Shown: in pieces, positions 54,056 to 64,000 of the stretch
Position numbering within the stretch: the first letter of the stretch is position 1
Layout: every line of letters starts with the position of its first letter
NCBI RefSeq assembly: GCF_035222485.1
Contig: NC_085924.1
Coordinates: 1,984,001 to 2,048,000 of the forward strand
Length of the DNA stretch: 64,000 nt
Reading direction: 5' to 3'
DNA from: Podospora pseudoanserina
Taxonomy: Eukaryota > Ascomycota > Sordariomycetes > Sordariales > Podosporaceae
Notes under the pieces: generated by a model
What the model saw: only the letters and a program-made list of their open reading frames with translations
What the model was told of the DNA's origin: nothing
The model's database searches: none
Position numbers and translations under genes: made by a program

Positions 54056-55126
54056 TCAGACTACCGCATATGCAGAGGCATAGCTGACACTGAAGTCGAA
54101 GCTCTTCTTCACCAAATTGCTTCTCTGGTACTGCACAAATTTGAACTTTCCTTTTCCATCGACGGCTTCCAAGGCTGCCATGATTACACCAATTGGATGC
54201 CTGCCGCAGACAGTGTTGTGGCTATCCTGAACCACCTTGTAGAACTCACTATGCTCACCAGACTCCACGGCATCCATGGCCAACTGGTCCAGCACTTTGA
54301 TGACATCGTGGATCTCAGGCTCTCCAGAACTGATGCCGAGTTTGCTCCAATCTGGCGGGGTGACGTTCAGGACTTCGTGCCGCACACCCTTGGACCGTGG
54401 CGCGTCCATGTCACGAATCGCACCGTCAGAAAAATGAGGTCGGTAGCTGAATCGGGATCCCCAGTGACAGAAATCGGACGAGACGATCCAGGCTGTGGTG
54501 GGGTCCTTCAGGTACGAGGACAGCAACTTTCCAAAGGCCTTTTCTTCTTCGGCAGATCCATCGCCCACGAGTATCGGAACTATGGGCGGGTACTTTGTGC
54601 TGTCGTCTCCGAAGGTCTGCTGAAGTCTCTTCCAGAGGAACGGAACGTGCATTTCCAGAGAATGTTCATCGACGTCTCGGCGGGCGGGTATGTCGGTGAA
54701 CTTGCCCGTTTCCCTCAGCTCGTTTACCGTGTTCCTATCCACCACGAGGTCCCCAAAGGGTGTTGCATATTTGCTGAATGTGGTTAACGCGCATCCGCGA
54801 AGATAATATGTGTGGGACGGTCCGAGAATGAAGACCCGTTTCGCCGCTCTGAGGTCGAGAGCCTTGTAGGCCCAGGCTGCGCAAGGCCCAGAATATGAAT
54901 AGCCGGCATGGCTTCGAATCAAAGTCAGCATATTGAATCATCTCTCACAAGACACCGGGCTGTTTCTCGCTTACGGAGCTATGATCACTCGGGCGCCAGG
55001 CACAGGGAGACCATGGTCATCCAGCTGGTCAGGCACACGGCTTAGGAACCCGTCGAGCTGCGATGACAACTCCTTCTCATCATCATCGTACCAGGATCCA
55101 GCATGGCTAGCATCCCGTGTGGCCAT
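54056..55126 (-). CDS. MEMO family protein
   Basis: Member of the MEMO/extradiol-dioxygenase-like fold family (yeast Mho1, human MEMO1), implicated in cytoskeleton-linked signalling and copper/redox handling; no firm enzymatic activity is agreed. Exons 54975-55126 and 54056-54911 (63-nt intron, TGCTGAC branch, AAG acceptor) encode 335 residues. The start MATRDASHAGSWYDDDEKEL is the family N-terminus; the splice joins ARVIIAP to HAGYSYSGPCAAWAY. Putative metal-site residues are in place: His in IAPHAGYSYSG, GPSHTYYLRG, DEHSLEMHVPFL and SSDFCHWGSRF with the conserved Cys. The C-terminus has NTVCGRHPIGVIMAAL and YAVV. Length is slightly above the human protein (297) because of a fungal insert around DAPRSKGVRHEVLNV. 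Confidence 0.93.
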
Positions 55127-55621
55127 GTTTGTCTGGGGGCTGAGTTTCAAAGGAAATTTGAAAATAACACAAAGAATCTGAGCTGGTTATCTGAATCGAG
55201 TAGCATCGAGGAATGGGAGAAGCAGCTCCTTGCCACATGGACGGTTGGGCTACCACCTAGCTCAGGTGGGGTTAGATAGGTAGGTAGCTACTTGGAGCTC
55301 TGCCCCGCACTGACGTCCGTGGTCAGTTGCACTTCGTGTTACCAGCGAATTCACAGAGCAAAGCGCATAATAAAGAAAAATCAGGTCTGAGCATGTCTTT
55401 TGAATAAAATAACTAGAATGTATCGTCCCCAGAAAACCCTGTCCCAGATCCAATTAACTCTTGACTGCCTCAAACCACAAACACCATCCGACCAAGAGGT
55501 ATCAACCAACACCCATAACCTACTCAAACACAGTGTATACACAAATCCACTCCGTGACGCCATGCTTCCCAGCCACTTGAACAAATCTTGAACTAAAGCC
55601 CGCCATTTCTCACTCGGCCCA
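55127..55621. other. Intergenic, 0.5 kb
   Basis: MEMO promoter and 3' flank of the zinc-protein gene. Nothing else seen. Confidence 0.45.
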
Positions 55622-56430
55622 TCAGTACACGCCAACACCCTGGGTCCGCCCGCTCCCGTTGGCTGCCCCCCAGTCCCGTCTCCCAGTGCAAGGCAAACAT
55701 CGCCTGTGCTCCCCAAGATTGCTGACCGAGCAGCTGAAGCATACCGTCTTCCCACACGCTCCGCACGTGTTTTCTCCCATTTCGCCGCCTCCATCTATAT
55801 CCATCATGATGACATCCTGATCACCACGGGCATCCGATTCCAGCAGCCCCACGCCACAGTCGTCACATGTTGTTGAAGCCACCGCTGTGGATGAGTTGGG
55901 CATCGCAATTGGGAATGGCGAAGAGGTCAAAGACGCCTGAGACGACGACGGGCTAGCCACGGTTCGTGTGGGGAGCTTCCAGAAGCTGTGGAGGGAGCGT
56001 TGGTGTTGGTCGGGGTGCACCTCTGAGGGAACTAAGGTTGGAGTCGGTTCAGTGACTTGAACTTGGGGCGGCGACGGCGCTTGCTGCTGAGTATGTTGCT
56101 GCTGTTGTGCAGAGAATAGCAGATTTAGGGTACGTTCTGCGAGATGAAAAAAGAGAGGTAAGTCACTGTGCCCAAACTCATCATGGTAACACGAATGGGG
56201 GGGCTCCTACGGTGAACGATTGCCTCAGGTGGCCTATTATCGCGGAAGCGCTTCCTGGTGCGGCCAGGCATGTGTGAAGAGGTGGGGAGACGGGGCGAAA
56301 AGAAGCCGCGCCTAGCCGTATCCATCGCACTGATGGCATCGAAGTTGAAGCTGCTCGCCCGAGGTGGTGATGCAAGGGCTGAGCTAAAGGAGCTCAGGTG
56401 CGAGTCGGACCGTTTGCGCTTGATGACCAT
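55622..56430 (-). CDS. Fungal protein with C-terminal CxxC zinc motif, function unknown
   Basis: Exons 56211-56430 and 55622-56136 (74-nt intron GTAGGA..CGCAG) encode 244 residues. The N-terminus MVIKRKRSDSHLSSFSSALA is basic and Ser-rich, like a nuclear-localisation region. RTRKRFRDNRPPEAIVHQRTLNLLFSAQQQ spans the splice and forms a basic patch followed by a helix and poly-Gln. The middle is Pro/Ser/Thr rich. The C-terminus has paired CxxC motifs that fit one or two zinc sites: TCDDCGVGLLES, then NTCGACGKTVCFSCSVSNLGEHRRCLPC. I do not recognise a named family; the layout recurs in filamentous fungi as far as I know. Divergent from polymerase kappa. A nuclear regulator is a guess only. Confidence 0.72.
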
Positions 56431-57050
56431 TTTCACAGATCAATGCATTGAAAACTTGGGAGTAACAATGTTGGAAATATCCGTACTCTCATCAGAAGAA
56501 ACCACACGGACGCTGTCGAGGTTGCTCGAGTGACAAGCAAAGAAAGACGGAAACAGCCATCGAGTTCAAGGGGGTCCAGACGCGACTGTGCCACGACCAC
56601 ACGCGTAAATCTTTAAGTGCATGGTCCGTGCTTTTCGCGTTCGGCTCCCTGAATGCAGGTTGGTACATACAAGTAGTGTAGCAACAAAGCTCTCGAAACC
56701 TTCCATCCTTGGTCTCTCACTTTACAGGGAAATTTTCGAGCTTCAGTCTATAAGATTGGTTGGACTTTTGTAGAAGACTAGAAGTTAAATCAATATTCGT
56801 TGCCAAGTTCGTCCAGGCCTCTCCAGCTCTTTGTGGTCGATGAGCTCTTGGCGTCCCGTGATCTGGCGCTGCTGACGTGAGGCCCAATCGAACGCGTCTC
56901 TTTCTTATCCCCCCGCACTACGCGTCACTTTTCAACATTCTTTTCACAGCACACCTAACATTCTTCGACGATTGGTACAAATTTTAGTCGATGAACTGAG
57001 ATGTCTTTGCTAGGTCTTAATATTCTACGCCACCTGATTGATATTTCCAG
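56431..57050. promoter_or_regulatory. Divergent promoter of the zinc-protein and polymerase kappa genes
   Basis: 620 bp, no gene. Two ACGCGT (MCB-like) hexamers stand at 56600-56605 and 56926-56935 or close to them; in yeasts such sites drive S-phase repair genes, but relevance here is untested. Confidence 0.4.
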
Positions 57051-59035
57051 ATGACCTCGGGCGAGTCAGCACAGCAAGCAAACGAGCCACGCTCTCCAGA
57101 GCTTGGACCATTCAAGGACCAAATAGCACGACCTCAAGATCCAGATAGTGAAAATACCAATGCCGATCTTGCCTCGCTAAAGTACTCACTTCTTGGTCCG
57201 TCCTTGACAAAGGCCGGCCAGGACAAGGTTGATCAGTCCAAGGTAAACCCATCGCTTTCAAGTCTCCTGATATTGCAGTGCCAAGTTCTGACTACCGGTC
57301 TCAGGTCGCCGAAGTTATCTATAATTCTTCCAAAGGTTCCAAGTTCTTCAACCGTGAGGAGGAAAGAGACAAAGCACTGACGGTCAAGATTGATCAAATC
57401 CTCGCCAAAAAGCGACAGTTGGAGAAGCTAGACCTCTCTCGGGAGCTCAGGGCTGCAGATACGCTGCTTGCACAACTCGAGGCCTCACGTGATCTTACTC
57501 AACACATTGTTCATATCGATTGCGATGCCTTCTACGCCGCTGTTGAACAACTGGACCGTCCCGAGCTCGCAGACCTCCCCTTTGCCGTGGGTGGGGGCGT
57601 TCTGACAACCTGTAACTATGTAGCTCGGAGATTTGGATGTCGAAGCGGCATGGCCGGCTTCGTGGCAAAAAAGCTCTGCCCCCAGCTCATTTTGCTTCCA
57701 CTCAATTTCGATAAGTATAACGCAAAGGCTGCCGAGGTGCGAGAGATCCTAGCAGACTATGACCCCCGGTTCGAAAGTGCCAGTATTGACGAGGCCTATC
57801 TCAACATCACCCAGTACTGCTTCGACCACGGCATGGAAGCTGTCGATGTGGTGTCCCAAATGAGAAGGGAGATACATGAAAAGACACACATCACCGTGTC
57901 CGCAGGGATTGCAGCCAATGCATGTCTGGCGAAAATCTGCTCCAACATGAATAAGCCTAACGGACAATACCTTCTTCCTCGTGACCGGGTCGTCATCATG
58001 GAGTTCATGCGGGACCTCTCGTGCCGGCAAGTCAACGGTATCGGACGAGTTCTAGAGCGGGAGCTTGGTGCCGTTGGCATAAGCACCTGCGGCGACGTTT
58101 ATACGCAACGACAGTTCATCGAGAAACTTTTCGGTGAGAAGACCTACAACTTCCTTTTGCGGTGCTATCTTGGCCTTGGACGCACGAGCATACAGCCTGC
58201 CGAAGAGTATGAGCGCAAGAGTGTTGGAACAGAGCGCACGTTCCGTGACATGGATAATCCGACCCAGTTACGTGAGCAGCTCAGACGAATAGCAGAAGAG
58301 TTGGAAAAGGATATGCGGCGGGCTGAATGCAAAGGTCGGACTCTCTGCATCAAGGTCAAGCTACATACGTATGAGGTGCTCACACGTCAAATAGCTCCGC
58401 CAAAGGCGGTCTATCTCGCCGATGACTTGTACGACTACGCACTGCCAATGCTGGTGAAGCTTGAACAAGAGGTCTCTAATATGAAGTTACGCCTCCTGGG
58501 CCTCCGATGTACCCATCTACTCAGCACAAAAAAGCCAGATACAATGGCCTTTTTTGGGTTCAGACCGAGGAGGGGGGGCTCTGTAGAGACTGGGGAATCT
58601 ATCAGCCGCATAAATCCAAAGAAAGCCGCTGGCACTGGAGATGAGTGGGAGGAGTGGCCCTCTGAAGCACGCAACGATGTCCTCCTGGCTGAGCGCTCAG
58701 GGAGCAGCTCGGGGACCGACAGTCCATTCTGGAGACATGGCAAAGAAGTTCTCCCCAACCCGAAGGAAAAACAGCCTGCTGAGGTGATGCAGGAGGAGCT
58801 CTGGGACTGTCCAATATGCAACCGACCACAAACGCCTGACGAAAGACAGTTCAATGAGCATATTGATCTATGTCTCTCGAGGCAAACTATTCGAGACGCC
58901 ATTCAGCAGGTGGCTGCTTCAACCCCTCCACCCGGCAAGCCCAGTATTCCTGAAGCAAAGAAGAGCAAAGATAAGAAGAGAGGAAGGCAGTCAACAGCAG
59001 CCGATCCTCGACAGAAGAAGCTTCGGTTTACATGA
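57051..59035 (+). CDS. DNA polymerase kappa (DinB-type translesion polymerase)
   Basis: Y-family polymerase that extends primers past bulky minor-groove lesions. Exons 57051-57242 and 57305-59035 (62-nt intron, TCTGACT branch, CTCAG) encode 640 residues. The kappa-specific N-clasp helix (FFNREEERDKALTVKIDQIL) precedes the palm. Catalytic carboxylates: D136 in HIDCDAFYAAVEQLD, and the pair in SASIDEAYLNITQY. The steric gate and fingers are in DAFYAAVE and NYVARRFGCRSGM. Helix-hairpin-helix: RQVNGIGRVLERELG. The little finger continues to KLRLLGLRCTHLL. Near residue 566 a UBZ4-type ubiquitin-binding zinc finger, CPICNRPQTPDERQFNEHID with LC after it, has its ligands intact. The tail KKRGRQ..RQKKLRF is basic and PIP-box/NLS-like. 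The N-clasp plus UBZ distinguishes it from eta and iota. Confidence 0.95.
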
Positions 59036-59320
59036 GAGCAAGCTGTGGTGCGATGGGCAGTTAGCTTTCTACCAAGTGATAATTGGTGGAAAGGGAAGCA
59101 CAATCTCAGGATAAGTAGATACCTGCCTTTATAGGAGCACTGGAAGGCTCACACATCCGTGTAACTGAAAAAAACATGTGACTATGTCTTGGTTCAAAAT
59201 AACAGACAGAGTGCCGAAATGCTGACGATTACAATGCATCGTATTTGCCCGAATGACGAGATCTACATGTTAAAAGCAATGTACGGTTCCGGCCTCACTG
59301 TCTCGCCAGAGACGAGCTGA

Positions 59321-61576
59321 CTAGGCTTCACTGCTAACTCGACGGTTGCCCCCCATGCTCATCCTAATCTGATGATCCTCCTCCTCTTCCTGCTCAAGCT
59401 CCTCACCGGGAAGTCGAACAGCCCTATCTAGGGCGACCGGTAACCCCCTGTGCCTGCCACGAAGCATGACAACACAAAGTAAGAGTTTTGACACGGGATG
59501 CCAACCCCCACAGAAGCTGTATGAGTCGTGTGGTACTCCAACGCTGATGCCAACGCAGCCATACGCCGACACCACCTCGAATATGACGTTGAAAACACTG
59601 AAGTTGATGGGATCTGCCATGAAGTTGCTCGTATTGATGGTAACGATGACCAAAATCGCCAGACTTAACCACCAGAGGTCGTGGGCCAATTGTCCGTGTA
59701 TCTGCTGGCTGATGAAGCTGATGCGCGACTCGGGCCTCCGGAGAGAAGAAGGTGACCGAGCCCCAACACCATGCCATGTGACCGTCCAACTACACGCTCG
59801 GTGAAGTGCTGACAGGCCGCCTTGAGGGGAAACCCTACTGGGTGGCGGACCGTGATGAGTGAGGGGAGATTGTTCTGGATCTGAATCAGGCGCATCGTCT
59901 TCAACATAGATACCAAGAGACCGCTCTTCATAGACGTTTGAATGTCGCATCGTGACCACCACCGGGTACGCTGATATATACATCATGATCACATACAAGA
60001 CTTGCAGTCCGATGTATACTGATGGGATGGGAACAACATAAAACCCACCCGAACGTACGGCTACACCCAGTGGTCAACAGATCAGCAACCATGTGCTATA
60101 AAATAGGACTCGGTTCAGCTTACCAATAGCTTGAAACCACCCATCAAGCACGCGAGATCCAGGAGGTATGTTTTCGATAGGTGGGTTGCCAATGTTGAGA
60201 ACCTCGAAAGCGACCCAGTCAATGCTGTTCAGCAAAACGAGCATAAACAATAGCCACCAAGTGGCGCGAGCGGGAAAGAGGCTGGTATAGATGCGGCGCG
60301 GGTACTGAAGAATAAATTTCAAGGTGTCCTTAAGGGGGTTGTACTCCTCCTCTCGTGTCACCAGAGATAACAACCTTAAGAGAGACCAAACACTGAGCCT
60401 CAAAAAGACAGGATAGGCCGTATTGCCGGCGAGAATCATCAGCCCCATGGTGACAAGAACAAAGCATGAGTTCTGAAAGGGAATCATATTGGCATCCAAG
60501 AGCGACATTCCTGAATTGTTGAATGCCGAGGCGCCGTTGAATATCCCCAGCCACCAGGGGTTTATTCCATTTCTCAGCGGCAGCTCGGCTTGGTTGTTGT
60601 TGATCCAGGCACCGAGCGCGATGCAGCCAAGAGACTGCCAGAGGACAAAGTAGACAGGCACAAGCAAGGCAAGGACTTTGAGCGCTCGATACTCGCAACC
60701 GCCTAGCTGTTCCCGTTCTTCGTTGGTCAGGTCGTAGAACTGAGCGTTTCTATTGCTGGAACGATGAGTGAGGAAGCTTCGCATGCCAGAATGACACTTT
60801 GTGCCCTCTTCTGGCCTGCTATGAGTGAGTACGCTTCGGTATACTGGCTGGTTGTCGAGGGGGACATGTTGGGCCGCTGTTGACGTGGCCTTGATCCCAT
60901 TGTGGACTTGCATGTCCGGGAGATGAGTGTCTATAAAAGCGATATGAGTGGGATTTGTGTTTTCGGAGGCTTCGCCATTGATACAAGCTCCACCAAAGTT
61001 GGTGGTGGCATCAGCCTCGGGCCGGTTCGTTTGGGGAAGCGAAACGTGCTGATTATCCATGGAACTCAGTCTGTAAGCTGCGGGTTGGTGCTGGGCTGTG
61101 TGCGATGATAGCGATCGCCAAGATGAACGAAAATTCGGTAATCTGCCGAGACTGAGAGCGCTTCCTCCATGAGAAGTTCGTCGCCGGCGCTCTGATTGAA
61201 TCACATCCCGGAAGCGTTGCTCGAAGGCGTGTTTCCTCGTCATGACCGTCCATATAGACACCCAGATGGAGCTGCCAAATATGATGAGGAGAAAAAGTAG
61301 CGACTGCTGCCACGTTGTCAGTTGACTTAGGTTGACTGTGTTCAAGCCAGCTTCCGTCATGGCGGATACAACCAGGAACAAGCTGTCAGTATAGCTGATG
61401 CTCCAAGCTGGACTGGACGACCCCCAAAAGACAAGTGACGAGACCAGACAAACGCTGATGAAGTAGGCATAATGGATGGTTATGAAGTTCAACGGCGGGA
61501 GCCAAGAACGACAACGAGAGATAAGTACCACGGTCCGAGGGTGGTTTTGCGCAAGTTCACGCCGTCGACGCGACAT
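59321..61576 (-). CDS. trk1: Trk-type potassium transporter
   Basis: High-affinity K+ uptake protein of the fungal plasma membrane (TrkH/HKT superfamily). Exons 60124-61576 and 59321-60060 (63-nt intron GTAAGC..TGTAG) encode 730 residues. Four pore-loop units are expected. Clear ones are SLFLVVSAMTEAGLNTVNLSQ (P1), WWLGIFNGASAFNNSGMSLL (P2), the segment around RSGGFYVVPI after the splice (P3) and FEVVSAYGCVGISVGVP (P4), each with the selectivity glycine. Paired membrane helices flank them. A long hydrophilic cytoplasmic loop at about residues 125-300 separates the first two units, as in all fungal Trk proteins, and is the most variable part. The end VMLRGRHRGLPVALDRAVRLP is the family C-terminus before an acidic tail. 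The ATG at 61576 starts a basic N-terminus before the first TM. Confidence 0.93.
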
Positions 61577-62325
61577 GGTATGGTGGATGCTCTGATGAGA
61601 GCTAACAACAGCAAAGCTGACGTAGTCGAGGGACAGGTCCGTACGGCATCAGGCTATGCGTCTAGATGTCGTGGGGCTTCGCGGGGACCTGCTTGTTTAT
61701 AACTGGCAGTGGTCCATAGGTGAAGGGTCTCAGTCTTGTATACCGGGTATCGAAGAGCTATGAAGTTGGAACAGGCCTCACAGACGTTTGCTTACCCACA
61801 TCATTCCATGTGGAGGGAACGTTATGGACTAACTTTGACGGGAAGGCGCAGCTGGGGTCAACGGTGCCGAGGCGGCTTGATCGATGAACTCAAAACGTTT
61901 AAATCATTTTATCTGATCTTACACGGCTGTCTTGTCAGCATTCTAACCTGCAGATTGCGGGCAGAGCTTTGCACTTATCCGACTGGTAAAGGAGGTACAC
62001 GCCTTCGTGTCATTTTCGGCTGGCTTGGAAGAGCCTTCAAGCTGATTGCAATTATGGACCGTCAAGGTTACCACACCCAGGCCGAGTTATACTGGGAACA
62101 AAGCAATCCTGCCCTGTTTCACTCCACATGAAACGACAGGCCACAAGCCAGCAGTTAGTTCACGACGCCATCAATGAAAACATCGACATTGTCACTGACA
62201 AACAAGCCAGGATGAAACAACTGTGGAGACTCGATGAACATGGACCGGAACTTTGCATGGCTCTCTTTTTATTTGTGTATCTCTCAGTGTGTATATATAC
62301 AGACCTTTGTACAAGATACCGTTTT
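61577..62325. other. Intergenic, 0.75 kb
   Basis: trk1 promoter and 3' flank of the FKBP gene. No gene recognised. Confidence 0.45.
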
Positions 62326-63128
62326 CTAGAGCTCGTTGTGCTCCTGAGTATCGTCGGTGTCGGCAATGATGGTCTCAACAACCTCAGCCGCCTGCTTGGC
62401 GACGCTGGCCACCTTTTCAACAACCTTCGCGCTTGCCGTGGACTCGGGAGTATCGGTGGCCGACTTGGTAACAATCGATTCGGGTTTTGGCACACCCTCA
62501 ATGCCAACCAATTCCGTTTCGAAGACTGCAGTGATGAAATGGATTGTTAGTAATTGTACATCACAGCAAAAGTAACCACAGGAGACACCCCGGGTGGGCT
62601 GATGACGCACCAAGAGTAGATCCAGCGGGAATAGGTCCAACATTGCGGTCACCATAGCCGTAGCTTGGGCCAATGGTCAATGTCCGCTTCTCGCCGATGC
62701 ACATATCGACGAGACCCTCGTCCCAACTAGGTGATTGATGTTAGCCTTCGCTCCTCGTTTGCAGTTGAATTGGACCGTTGGGCGTAGATACCCCTTGATA
62801 ACCATGCCAGCTCCAAGCTTGAATGAGAATGGCGATTGACGGTCGTAGCCTGGAAAGCACGCTGTTGTCAGCTTCGATCAACCATCGCTTCGTCCCAAAG
62901 CCCCCATGCAGGTGCCAGAGACGGAGGGCAAGCACGAGACTAACTTGAATCGAACTTCTCGCCATTGGACTTGAGTGTGCCCTTGTAATGGACATTGATC
63001 TTGTCGCCCTTCTTGGTCACGCGATCGCACTCAACGGGGAGCGTGACATCGATCTTGAGGTCATCGGAGGCGAGGACGCCGACAGCTGCCGAGGCGAGCA
63101 GGGAAAGCGAGAGCAGAAGGCCTTGCAT
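62326..63128 (-). CDS. ER-lumen FKBP-type peptidyl-prolyl isomerase (FKBP13/Fpr2 type)
   Basis: Secretory-pathway prolyl isomerase assisting protein folding; the family binds FK506 and rapamycin. Exons 62945-63128, 62792-62849, 62611-62726 and 62326-62525 encode 185 residues. Signal peptide: [20 protein letters not shown]. The FKBP domain has [58 protein letters not shown] and [16 protein letters not shown]. The drug/proline pocket residues (Tyr, Asp, Phe, Trp, Tyr, Phe) are recognisable. After the domain comes about 60 residues rich in Thr, Ala, Val and Glu ([19 protein letters not shown]). The final four residues are HNEL, close to the HDEL retrieval signal. All introns are in phase; the first donor is GTTAGT. 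Confidence 0.93.
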
Positions 63129-64000
63129 TGTGAGGTCTGGAGTGAGCTGCGGGTGATATTAGACAGGCAAATCTCACAGCGGGTTTGGGCGTGGAGGGCA
63201 CGAACAAAATGGTTTCCTGGTGGTTGTGTTTACGAAATACCCAGAATATGGTTTGTTGGTTGAATGCTTCTGGCCAGCTGGTCAATAGACAGCTCCAACC
63301 CCAATGTGTTTCGTGGCAATGGCCCCTGTAAGCACCCACACTAGCATCGCTGACGGAATTACCCCACAGCGCTTGATTTGTGCCAAGCCCATCTCAAACA
63401 TTAAAGCATCCACCGTCACCAAAGCAGCACAAGAGCAATGCTCAACTCACTTGATGATGGCCTCCCATTTCTGCTCCGAACTCCCTGTCATTTTCGGTGT
63501 CGGTCATGTCGCCCTGGTAGGCCGCGAACCACTGGTGTGCTTTGTCACATTGCCTGCGCTACAGATTCGACAGGCACACTGGCCCCGCAAACAAGGGGTA
63601 ATCATGGATGACAACGAGGCGGAATGCACCAAGAACAAAGCCCTTCTTCTCACTTGTGAGTAACGACAAACTTCCTAGATTCCGGTCATGGTCTCTGAAT
63701 CACTTGAAGTCAAAAATGTCAGTCAATTAAATTTGGGGGCGTTCTTGGGTCGAAATTGTTGCAGCTGTTCAATGAAGGCCCAAGTATCGTGAAGCACTTG
63801 GCAACAACCAGGTCGAAGACCAAAGGAGAACCACAAACTCACCGAAAATCGAGGGCCCATTTGCCTTTTGAGGCAGTGACCACCCTCAATATCTCAAGGC
63901 ACTCGTCGGGGCGTTGTATAGTCTTTTTCCTGGGCTTCATCATCATGAGTCACTGATCCAGCCACTAGAATATCTATACTGGGTTCAAACTCGACAGTTT
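63129..64000. other. Right-edge intergenic DNA, 0.9 kb
   Basis: FKBP promoter and beyond. Short plus-strand frames (63304-63663, 63756-63956) show no recognisable domain. Confidence 0.4.

Noticed and set aside
1-64000. CRISPR arrays, bacterial operons, rRNA genes, LTR or LINE elements
   Set aside because: Looked for and not found; the sequence is a eukaryotic fungal chromosome segment with spliced genes.

Overview
The window looks like nuclear DNA of a filamentous ascomycete, most likely a Sordariomycete of the order Sordariales (Podospora, Chaetomium or Neurospora relatives). The reasons are short GT..AG introns (mostly 47-103 nt) with CTAAC/CTGAC-type branch sites, a complete Neurospora-style quinic acid (qa) cluster whose proteins closely resemble N. 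crassa QA proteins as I remember them, and a pogo/Fot1-type transposon whose stop codons look like mild repeat-induced point mutation (RIP). Species is an inference; no marker gene fixes it.

Layout. 1-5.4 kb: the 5' part of an nbs1/XRS2-like DNA-repair gene running off the left edge, a membrane-anchored tripeptidyl-peptidase-like hydrolase with an apparent frameshift, and a small MARVEL-type membrane protein. 5.9-8.1 kb: two ribosomal protein genes, eS30 and uS5. 8.8-10.3 kb: a poorly resolved secreted WSC-like gene. 10.3-14.8 kb: 4.6 kb with no recognisable gene. 14.8-19.2 kb: an acetate-transporter-family gene, a fumarate-reductase-type flavoprotein and tRNA-Thr(AGT).

19.6-35.1 kb: all seven qa genes in the order qa-y, qa-1S, qa-1F, qa-3, qa-4, qa-2, qa-x. 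Quinate enters through QA-Y. QA-3 oxidises quinate/shikimate, QA-2 dehydrates dehydroquinate, and QA-4 converts dehydroshikimate to protocatechuate. QA-1F activates the genes and QA-1S restrains QA-1F. QA-1F-type 16-bp sites lie in the qa-1S/qa-1F and qa-2/qa-x divergent promoters, with a weaker one between qa-3 and qa-4. Compared with the N. crassa order as I know it, the qa-y/qa-1S/qa-1F block is inverted.

35.5-43.1 kb: jip5 (WD40), a GH18 chitinase-like gene, an orphan three-TM protein, a decayed alpha/beta hydrolase, and 120 bp upstream of that relic a complete-ended but inactivated pogo/Fot1 element (1857 bp, 43-bp inverted repeats, TA target duplication). 44.3-63.1 kb: a GMC oxidoreductase, mercaptopyruvate/thiosulfate sulfurtransferase, apc11, an unrecognised protein, an SSO-type syntaxin with an unusual extracytoplasmic tail, MEMO, a CxxC zinc protein, DNA polymerase kappa, a Trk potassium transporter and an ER-type FKBP. 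The right end holds no recognisable gene.

Exon coordinates were worked out by eye from splice signals, reading phase and family similarity. They have not been checked against transcripts. I found no clearly new biological system. The most interesting items are the rearranged qa cluster with its activator sites, the RIP-marked transposon beside a dying gene, and the unusual syntaxin tail.
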